From contig CM060733.1 of assembly GCA_030704615.1 (NCBI GenBank), positions 57,040,001 to 57,104,000 of the forward strand: a stretch of 64,000 nucleotides of DNA, read 5' to 3'. A program made the position numbers and the translations under genes. Source of the DNA: Takakia lepidozioides (taxonomy: Eukaryota; Streptophyta; Takakiopsida; Takakiales; Takakiaceae). Below are positions 56,776 through 64,000 of the stretch, piece after piece (the stretch's first letter is position 1; each line of letters opens with the position of its first letter). The notes under the pieces are model-generated. The model ran no database searches. It was not told the origin of the DNA and saw nothing but the letters and a program-made list of their open reading frames with translations.

Positions 56776-57969
56776 TCAAATTCTCTTCCAGTTCAATTTG
56801 GGTAGCAAAATTCTCAAAGTATCCCGACGTCCCTCTCCAATGCAACGTGTTTTGTGAGGCATAAGGTCAGTATTGGCATTGATAATGGACATAATGTTCC
56901 CCTCTGCCTGGAGTGTCCCTGGTTGCGGCCGCTTGACGCCACGATTTCCGTGGAAAGATGACAAACGGCCCTCTTTACTGAGCTTTTTGTACTCCATGTA
57001 AGTTGACCTTCCAATTCCATGTATTATCCACCATGCTTTCTCACAAACATCAACACCTTCTATCGTAACATACGACCTGCGCGATGACTCATCCATAATG
57101 TGAAGTCGTTTTGAAACATTCAATCCAAGTTCTCTCATCTCATCAAATGACGAACCCCAAAATGCAGTACGAATTGCCAAGGTTTTTCTCCAATCAAAAT
57201 ACTGGCAGCACTGAAGCTTGCAGCAAGGTTTGCTGCTCACCGACCTCACTTCATCCAAAGTAAGATTTTTCTCGCACTTTTTTGAGTTCTCCATATTGGA
57301 TGGATTTTTCTTCCTAGTAAAATGCCTGTATGTTGCTTTTAATACGCCTGTACCATGGTCGTCATTCTCCATGTCATTGCATGATCGTAGGAAATTTTCG
57401 AAATCAACGGAGAGTATCCGGCCATTTTCAAGAAGTCTTGTTTTTGTTAACGGCCATTTCACAATCGACATCAGTGAACCGGACTCTCCAGAGATTGTTC
57501 TGGTGACCAGAACCCCAACATCGTCCTCTCCGAGTTTGTCATTTAGAATGGTCTCGTTAGGAATGCATGCTTGAATTCGGCCTTCGAACAGGGCGTTTCC
57601 ATCCTCCCCAAGAAGAAGAAACTGCAAGTTTCTCCAACATTCTCTCCCCAGACTTGCAGGCAGATCCCCCCCAGTCTCACCGTTGGACGGAATATCATTG
57701 CTTTCAGTGCTCTGTCCTATATAATCACTACCTTCTGTGATGGAATGACATCCTGGGTTTCTCGGGGATGATGAATCCACAGTTTCATGCGTGCGAACAC
57801 ATGACACGTCCCACATAACTGGAGTCCCAACCGCCTCCTTCAATGTGTCAGCATCCATGTGTCGATAAGGCAGAGGACAGGAGCCGAATGCGTCATCACA
57901 AGATCGGGGTAATTGAAATGGTCGACGAACACAAGTGGTGTCCGTGGTAAGTTCCATCCCCAAAAACAT
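56776..57969 (-). CDS. DUF7869-type gene, N-terminal exon, copy B
   Basis: ATG 57969 opens 397 codons without interruption. The first 200 are Ser/Asp-rich, with DDVGVLVTRTISGESGSLM near the middle. The conserved part starts PCCKLQCCQYFDWRKTLAIR and continues SFDEMRELGLNV, RSYVTIEGVDVCEKAWWIIH and GIGRSTYMEYKKLSKEGR; the Cys cluster followed by VC..A...IHGI.R is the standard N-terminal companion of DUF7869. It probably serves DNA binding. Copy A lacks this exon. It may splice to the block starting at 56560. Confidence 0.6.
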   Translation of the reverse strand: MFLGMELTTDTTCVRRPFQLPRSCDDAFGSCPLPYRHMDADTLKEAVGTPVMWDVSCVRTHETVDSSSPRNPGCHSITEGSDYIGQSTESNDIPSNGETGGDLPASLGRECWRNLQFLLLGEDGNALFEGRIQACIPNETILNDKLGEDDVGVLVTRTISGESGSLMSIVKWPLTKTRLLENGRILSVDFENFLRSCNDMENDDHGTGVLKATYRHFTRKKNPSNMENSKKCEKNLTLDEVRSVSSKPCCKLQCCQYFDWRKTLAIRTAFWGSSFDEMRELGLNVSKRLHIMDESSRRSYVTIEGVDVCEKAWWIIHGIGRSTYMEYKKLSKEGRLSSFHGNRGVKRPQPGTLQAEGNIMSIINANTDLMPHKTRCIGEGRRDTLRILLPKLNWKRI

Positions 57970-58058
57970 TCAGGCAATCTCCTGAGGCAACAACTGAAGG
58001 AGATCCAGGAAGCGACAGAAACACCCTTTGGCCTACTTGGAACCCCATGAAGTTAGTA

Positions 58059-58080
58059 ACCTCCACTAGGCAGTGGAGGT
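58059..58080. repeat. Palindrome ACCTCCACT-AGGC-AGTGGAGGT
   Basis: Perfect 9-bp arms upstream of the gene start; second of a series in this element. Confidence 0.9.
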
Positions 58081-58323
58081 CCAGTAAAATCCTAATATTG
58101 GACTGAAGATTAACTGAAGGAAAGAATGACTTGCCACTGAAAGGAGAAACTTTAAGTATAATTTTTTCGACGGTTTTGAATGAGAAAACAATATGGATTG
58201 AAAAAATAAAGTCAATGTTTGGATCTACACTGGTACTGATAAAAAACAATTGGAATTAAATTGGAGTATAAGGGCGGAGTATAGACTACATCTATTGGAA
58301 CTGTCAGTTGAAAGTCACAATTG

Positions 58324-58351
58324 CCAACCTCCACTGGGCAGTGGAGGTTGG
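58324..58351. repeat. Palindrome with perfect 13-bp arms
   Basis: CCAACCTCCACTG-GG-CAGTGGAGGTTGG split across two arms; a half-site GCCCAGTGGAGGTTT lies at 58461-58475, near the presumed right end of the element. Confidence 0.92.
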
Positions 58352-58490
58352 ATGATATCTGTTGATGAAATAAACCACATGGATGAACAATGGATAATGA
58401 AGAAGCCCTCTGTGGATGACAAAGTGATTCTATGGATGGATGAATAATAATGTGGGGATTGCCCAGTGGAGGTTTGGGAGTAACTTTAGA

Positions 58491-59372
58491 CAAACAAAAG
58501 CAAGTTTAGCTAGTGCACATGGAGAGTACACAAAAAATTGAGTATCATACTATCCTACGTGAGAAATGTGCAGTTGACACCTGAGACTAAGGAAGCAGGG
58601 AGAGACTCAGAGGCTGCTTCAGAAGTACCCTATGGGCAGAGTGGTGCATGACAGGCAAAGAGGTACACGTTGTCCAGAGAGGTGCAGGATGTCCAGAGAG
58701 GTTCGTGAGAGAAAAGAAGCAAGTGAGAGGTTCAAAGTGGGAAGTTGGTGTTGTGTTTATTCGGACGTTATATAGAGGTGACATGTCACTTTCATCTTTG
58801 AATCACTCCAATGGCAGTGTGGTATGCTTTCTCTCCCGGATCGATTGTGGCCACCGTGGATTAAGGCGGAATCGAACGGCTTATTTCAACTTGCGAAATC
58901 TCGGCTTCATTGAAAGTGTGCACAATTTTCCATTTATTGACAGCAGTCATTGTCACATTAATTATGGAACAAACGATAACGGCCGCGATCAGACTGAATT
59001 CTATCGTACTTGTACGTTAGTAGGGCTACAAGTCTGGCATCATTATCGTGCGGCTCTGACAGCAGACTCTGGAATAAGCGTGAAGGATGTCAATTCTGAC
59101 AAGTGGCCTGGAGAAATGAAGTCAGGCGGCTAATCGCCACAACTAATTTGGGACTGCACATCAACAATCGATCATTATAATTAGCTGGGAGGAATCCGGA
59201 GGTGAACCATAAAGCACTTTGAGATTGTTCTGTTTATATTTATCGTGCTGTTACAGTGAATAAAACACTTGGGCAGGGCGGGGCATTACATGCCGGCGCA
59301 TTGCATTGGACAGCGAGGGCGGTGCATTACAGGTGTGCGGAATGCTCTGTCGTGCCTTGCTTGCTTGCCATG
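58491..59372. other. No gene recognised
   Basis: A 161-codon plus-strand frame (58648-59133) shows no motif and uneven composition; not called. Confidence 0.35.
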
Positions 59373-59492
59373 TTTAAAGTAGGGATGGACTCCTCGTGTC
59401 GGGTATCCCTCGATAAATGGGCAGTCCCTATGGTGGCTCTGGACCTTAAATCGAGGAATGCCCGACACGAGGGGCCATCTACTATCCTTAAA
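59373..59492. repeat. 120-nt foldback (imperfect inverted repeat)
   Basis: Left arm 59373-59413 contains CTCCTCGTGTCGGGTATCCC; right arm 59451-59492 contains GGAATGCCCGACACGAGG. The inner 23 nt pair at 20 of 23 positions and the outer parts (TTTAAAGTAGGGATGG versus CCATCTACTATCCTTAAA) pair with small bulges. The loop is about 37 nt. Confidence 0.9.
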
Positions 59493-59708
59493 GTCGTATG
59501 TTTGTCAGGGAATATTGATGCCTGGAGGCTAACAGCCGAAAGTAATTGTAGACGGCTCAATATGAGACAATGATTATACAGTGTGACAAATCCGTAGGTA
59601 CAGCGTTGTGTCCTCTGGCAGATTGAGTTCGAAACGACTGCTTAGGCGTGTCACGTGGGTGGTCACATGTGCGTTTGGGGCGTGGGTTAAAGTTTGTTGG
59701 CTTCGAAT

Positions 59709-60153
59709 CTATTTTAAGATTTTTGTAAGCGTGAGTGCGGTCATCTCTTTCTGGATGTGACTCTCAACACCCTTTGCTGTCCTTCTCTCCTCAGGGGTAG
59801 AGCTGTAGTACTCCAGTTTGCCACGCTCTTCTGCATCTACAATGTCTTGCTGCAAGGGAATGCACGAGAGTTGCATCAACCCAAGGGCAAGGGAAACAAA
59901 CAGAAACAAACATGTGGAAGCACGAATATCGAAAGGCTAGATGATGGAAGATGTATCTCACCGCGTACATATACTCCATGAAAGCTTTCGGGTCAACAAG
60001 TACCACGTTTCTGATGTCTTGGAGCTTTCGCACTTCTTGTACGTCTCTGCTGAAAGGATGGTCTTGAAGTTGGTCAAGGGCATCTGCCCGATCCTTTGTA
60101 TCCTGTATAGTGTGTGAACCAGACTCGTTTTGACATGCGATGTCTCCGTCCCT
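59709..60153 (-). CDS. Two 3' exons of an unidentified host gene
   Basis: Exon A 60153-59962 lies between TTCTACAG| and GCG|GTGAGA: RDGDIACQNESGSHTIQDTK, DALDQLQDHPFSRDVQEVRK and VVLVDPKAFMEYMYA. Exon B 59849-59709 follows TTGCAG|: QDIVDAEERGKLEYYSSTPE, ERRTAKGVESHIQKEM, ending TLTKILK and TAG. Both are phase 0 and have consensus splice sites; the 112-nt intron is short, as in many plant genes. The protein is hydrophilic and helical with no known domain. Upstream exons must lie beyond the gypsy gag or have been lost. Confidence 0.6.
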
Positions 60154-60278
60154 CTGTAGAATGATGTGTGAAAGTCAGAATGAAATTCAAGGACCGTCAA
60201 CAGAGGACTGGAACCAAAGAACCACGGAACCACAAGTGGAACATGTAGAATGAGAAACCAACCTGTTCACATTATTCA

Positions 60279-61955
60279 TTACTGTGGAAGCCTTGTCTGT
60301 CGACTTGCTTCCCCTCTTTGTGGATCAAAATCCACATCTGCTCCTCTTGGCTCAGGAGCACGCGTTGCTGCTTGAGTGACAGCAGCTGCAGAGTTCACAT
60401 GTAATGGTCCTGCAAGTGCGGCTCCACACATGAAACCCATACCAATCTGGTCTTCCCTAGGCATAGGAGGTTGTGCAGGTGGGGCTTGAACCTCAGGCCT
60501 TGGAGCTGGCGCAACATGAGTAGTGGCCATGGTAGCAAGACGTTGCTCTAGCTGGGCAAGCCTATCTACCATGCCTTGGTCATGACCTTGACCATGACCC
60601 TGTGCTCCTTGGATTTGGTTATGACCTCCACCACGACCTATGCCTCCTCTACCTCTCTGGACTACATTACCTCGTCCTCGGCCACCATTGTTCCCTTGGA
60701 ACTGGCCTGGCCGTAGCTCAGGATGCAAGTCATAACAATGGGCCTCTTCATGCCCATACTTGCCACAATGCCCACATTGTAGTTGTGTAGGTGGTGCCTG
60801 TGCCGGCCCTTTGCCTCTCTCCGGGCAATCTCTCTTAACATAGGGTCCTCCACAATCCCAACATGTCACACCCGACTGTTGTTGGCCTAAGAATGAAGGA
60901 AGTGACCTCTGCAATTGAGATCCTCTCGGCCCTTCCCTGGGCTTCGCCTGAGCCCCCTTGTTGCTTTGAGCACGTTGGGGTAGTGGTTGTTGTTGGCCAG
61001 AAGGCCCACTTCGTTGTGTCTCCTTACCAAACCCCATCATGACCACTCGCTCCTCCACCATATTGAGCTCTATCCGCTCTGCCAACAAAAACACATTTGC
61101 TAAGGTGGGTTGGTCCACTTGTAGGAGAGTTGCATCCCGCACCCTTCTCCTCAGCTCCTTGTCCAGGATCCCATACCAGAACTGGACTGCTTGAGCTTTT
61201 GTAACCCCTTGGGTTATATTTATCAAGCGCCTCATGCGAGTGTAAGCCTCCCTCAAACTCTCAGTAGACCTTCGTTGGAACTCTTGCAAGCTTCGCAACT
61301 TCTCTGTCCTTATCCCTTGGTAGTTTCTCCTCAACTCCTCGAAGAACTCCACAATTGGGTTAAAGGCGGGCATGGGTATTGGTGCTGCAGCAAGAGCTTG
61401 GGTGGACTTCCCAGCTCCTGTTCCACTTGACGTCTCACTGCTGTTTGCAGTAGCTGCCGGTGTAGCTGCCGGTGTCACCACTGCCCTTGTGCCTCTAGTG
61501 ATGGAGACATAGTCAGGTGACCAATACACCCGCCATTCCTCAATCTCCACCTCATGTCCCCGCCTAAACTCATGGTAGTCATCCATGGGCGGCCCCTCAA
61601 GGTGCTGAAACAGCCCCTTCTACGCCATAAAAGGCGTAAACAGTTGTGGATTGCGCATCTGCTGCAAATCACACCAACTATCAAACTCCTGTATGAAATC
61701 ATCAAGCTCGATGGTGCCCACAGCTCCAGAGTACCGACGTGGCCCCTTGGTAGCTCCATACATTTCCTCCATCGTATCCCACAACAATGGCACGGAAATG
61801 GCTTGCACCCTTGGCGAGAATCCTCCTAACTCTGAGTCTGAACCTTCCTCAGAAGACACTGAAGGTGAAGGTGGCCTAAACCGCACACCTCGTCTTGTAT
61901 ACCCACTAGTATCGCTAGTGCTCGTACCGGCACTCTCCTCAGCAACTGGTGGCAC
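60279..61955 (-). pseudogene. Ty3/gypsy gag
   Basis: One minus-strand frame from ATG 61955 with a single TAG at 61620-61622 (codon context FMA-stop-KGLF). The capsid part has FDSWCDLQQMRNPQLF, then LREAYTRMRRLINITQGVTK and QFWYGILDKELRRRVRDATL, typical of retrotransposon gag. Two knuckles follow: CWDCGGPYVKRDC, where Tyr replaces the zinc-binding His, and CGHCGKYGHEEAHC, intact. An Arg-Gly-rich stretch then follows. The C-terminus at 60279 ends SRQTRLPQ without a protease or reverse transcriptase downstream. It is isolated from the gypsy integrase at 8-10 kb and on the opposite strand. Confidence 0.88.
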
Positions 61956-62639
61956 CTCCGTGATGAAAACTCACAACCACACCTGTTGTAAACCTGTCTC
62001 TAATCCCCCTTTCCACAAGGTAACCGGGTAGAGAACCTATTGCGGCTTATGGCTTAGACTACTAGGTTCGTAACATAACCCTGCATCTGCATCCACCGCA
62101 AACACTCATATGGTCTGCTGGTCATCAACCCAACCTCACCATAAGAGAAACAATGGTGGTCTGACTGGTCATCACCCCAGCCTCACCACCGACAGCATGC
62201 TCTAGGATTGGCCGGTGATCAAATCCAGACCAACCTCCTATGAAAACAAGCGCCCACACAAAACTGACATGGCGCACAGTCAAGCATGCAGGTGTGGGGG
62301 GGATCCAAACACAAGAAAATCAAGACAGTAACTCCCCCACACCAAAAAAAACACTCCATAGTGTCGCTCCTGCAAGGACACCCCAGCCCAAACCCGGACT
62401 GACTCTTGCCTCCACCTACGGAAAGGTTTTGGCCTACATAGAGGGTGGAAGACTACGAGGAAGAGAGACTAAAGCAATTCCTAATCCCAGAATGCTCTCA
62501 TCCCACTAGTCTCCCCCTATCTCTAAACGCTCTTGCTCATGACCAACAGACATAACTACCTTCCAGGGTCTCTCAAATAACTCTCCAAGAGCCCTCAAGA
62601 TGTCTCTCAAACAGTGAGGGGTCCTCTGATGAATGGACG
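61956..62639. other. Probable 5' untranslated/LTR-like flank of gag
   Basis: A duplicated motif TGGTC(A/T)(A/T)CAACCCA/CCCCAGCCTCACCA occurs near 62112 and 62165. No primer-binding site or second LTR copy recognised. Confidence 0.3.
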
Positions 62640-62795
62640 GACACAGTTGATAAAATTGTTCCTATAATTCAAAACAGCCCTGATGAACTGGAGTATATTT
62701 CAATGGCTTATAACGCTCCCATTAGTTCTTTTGAGATTGTGGAAGCAATTGAACATTTAAACGGATATCAGCTGGTGGACCTGATGGCATAGTGA
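62640..62795 (+). pseudogene. LINE reverse-transcriptase N-terminal scrap
   Basis: EWTDTVDKIVPIIQNSPDEL and APISSFEIVEAIEHLNGYQ lead to a shifted AGGPDGI. The PIS..EI..A...L....AGGPDG pattern is the lead-in of LINE-type reverse transcriptases. It ends there, and the frame shift sits at the CAGCTGGTGG. Confidence 0.55.
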
Positions 62796-64000
62796 CGAGC
62801 CCTGGTCGTGCGTGCCAGGGTGACGACATACTAGCCTAGGGGGTCGTGGCAAGTTGCGGTGTAGGTTGGGTTCAACGAACCGCCTACCCGGCTGCGGTAA
62901 GTGCAGGGGTCCGTGGCAGCTATGGATGGATCTAAACAGTCTAACTTCCTACCGGCAGCAAAGCTTAACAACTCCATTTCACAGGGCGATTTGCGTTTCT
63001 TAGTCCTGCGTTTTGTTTATGGGTTTTCAACGTCTTTAATCGTAAGCGCCTTCCAAGTTTTTGTTTATTACTACTTCCTACATGCCTGGACTCCCAACAC
63101 GCTTATAGCCGGGACGAACCTTCAAATCCCTTCACAAAACGAATCCCGAGCCCAGGAAGACAGGGATCATCTATCTCCCGCCCAATGCCCCCCCTAAACC
63201 CCGAGGTGGATTAGTTTCCTACCTCCTAGGAAGGGACCGGATCCGTTTTCCCAAGTCAGTCTCCCCTGCTTAGAGCGATCTAAAGTTTCAACCTCAATGG
63301 TCAGTCCATTGGGTGAATTATGACAATTCAAACCTCTAGGTAATTCCCGAGATCTAGTAATACAATGGCCGTTCCTTGGCCCAAGGCCCCCCCCAACGGT
63401 CGGGTATTTGCCTTCCAATATCCTCGGTGGCTGGGGGCGATACCTCCATTAAAACATCCGTTTTAAAGTTAAGGGGGTCCGGATAAAATCCCTTATTAAA
63501 GGCGAATTACCCTGCTGAATAATAAAGAACAAATAATTAAAACCTTCCTACAAATGCATGAAATTTGTAGAAATAGAGAATTATCGTAGGATTCTGGAGC
63601 TAACCAAATTACCCTCAAGGTACCAAGGGAATGCCCTGGGAACGCCATTTATGTCGGGAGCATTAGGGAACCGTTCTCCACTTGGGAGCGCTCCTAAATT
63701 CCTATACCAAACCAATCAATAACGCATTAGCAACTTAAACAATCATCCGGCCAGGATGAATGAAATCTGTTGCCCATTAGTTTCTCATCCGATTGCTTGC
63801 ACCTTGCTGGTGTATAAACAATGATTAAACATTCAGTAGGTCCCATGGTCCTTTCCATGCGCCTCTTCCACCTACTTCCAATATAATCTGATTAATTTAT
63901 GCAATCAACCAACCTAGAACAAATTGGGAACATGTCATCTTCTACCTTGTGAAACCCCTACCAGGGATTCTCTCCTCCCTTGTCTCTGGGCTCTCTCTCT
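62796..64000. other. Unassigned; distinct composition
   Basis: From 62796 the sequence changes to a GC-richer, C-run-bearing texture with AGCCCTGGTCGTGCGTGCCA. A plus-strand frame at 62901-63197 has a hydrophobic middle (LRFVYGFSTSLIVSAFQVFV) but no family. Nothing else supported; the window ends in a (CT)n run. Confidence 0.3.

Larger units (their letters stand above)
52640..58490 (-). mobile_element. DUF7869-type DNA transposon, copy B
   Basis: About 5.8 kb. From the left: TTTTAACTAATTCTGGA block, a palindrome at 52883, a telomere-like array, a Cys-rich 3' block, the gene (54712-57969 on the minus strand), and palindromes at 58059 and 58324 with a half-site at 58461. Left half aligns with copy A. 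Ends are inferred from similarity to copy A and from the palindromes; classical terminal inverted repeats and a target duplication were not established. Confidence 0.6.

Noticed and set aside
58648-59133. 161-codon plus-strand frame
   Set aside because: No motif, irregular composition, no splice context; long enough by chance in moderately GC-rich DNA.
50516-61955. Gag at 60-62 kb and the C5 methyltransferase at 50.5-51.7 kb as one retroelement split by copy B
   Set aside because: Same strand, but no protease, RT or integrase lies between, and two host exons at 59.7-60.15 kb intervene; kept only as an idea to test.
1-64000. tRNA or rRNA genes, CRISPR arrays, bacterial-type operons or ribosome-binding sites
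   Set aside because: Looked for; none found. The tandem arrays lack the short-repeat/unique-spacer pattern of CRISPR, and gene structure is eukaryotic.

Overview
The window looks like nuclear DNA of a land plant, most likely a seed-free plant such as a fern; that narrower placement is inference. The evidence is a light-harvesting chlorophyll a/b-binding (LHCB-type) exon, three PPR/DYW gene remnants, plant-type TTTAGGG-like arrays, GT-AG introns, and Ty1/copia, Ty3/gypsy, LINE and CACTA relics. The DNA is accessory and decayed. Most long reading frames are broken by a few frameshifts and in-frame stops, and host genes appear as isolated exons.

Layout. 0-2.8 kb: a 62-bp tandem array, a LINE-ORF1-like relic and a possible SINE. 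3.1-7.05 kb: copy A, truncated, of a DNA transposon coding for a DUF7869-type protein. 7.46-8.35 kb: an amino-methyltransferase-like relic with a readable intron. 8.3-10.4 kb: gypsy integrase relic. 11.4-12.4 kb: zinc-finger transposon protein, possibly a CACTA N-terminus. 12.9-13.5 kb: LHCB-like exon, followed by a 109/125-bp tandem array. 15-19 kb: scattered candidate host exons and a PPR fragment. 19.2-26.5 kb: a rearranged, frameshifted L1-type LINE. 27.1-29.8 kb: PPR-DYW pseudogene (minus strand), with a second PPR N-terminus on the plus strand at 30.3 kb. 30.7-31.7 kb: probable host gene with a 139-bp tandem duplication across an exon edge. 32.95-33.4 kb: TAF15/FUS-like RRM fragment.

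35.87-40.58 kb: a complete copia insertion with near-identical LTRs, iMet-type primer site and 5-bp target duplication, but broken genes. 40.6-43.2 kb: an inverted duplication flanking a tandem array, with an 82-nt palindrome at its edge. 44.26-47.55 kb: a second copia (minus strand), 5'-truncated, abutting a CACTA DUF4218-region fragment (47.5-49.0 kb). 49.3-50.3 kb: a CACTA-like tip, repeats and a hairpin array. 50.5-51.75 kb: a cytosine-5 DNA methyltransferase relic. 52.64-58.5 kb: copy B of the DUF7869 transposon, more complete. 59.7-60.15 kb: two well-formed host exons. 60.3-61.96 kb: gypsy gag. 62.6-62.8 kb: LINE reverse-transcriptase scrap; the remainder is unassigned.

Most notable are the two copies of the DUF7869 element, which share palindromic motifs near both ends and internal telomere-like arrays, and the two unrelated DNA-methyltransferase relics lying among transposons. 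None of the mobile elements appears able to move unaided. All family names come from motif recognition by eye; no database search was run.
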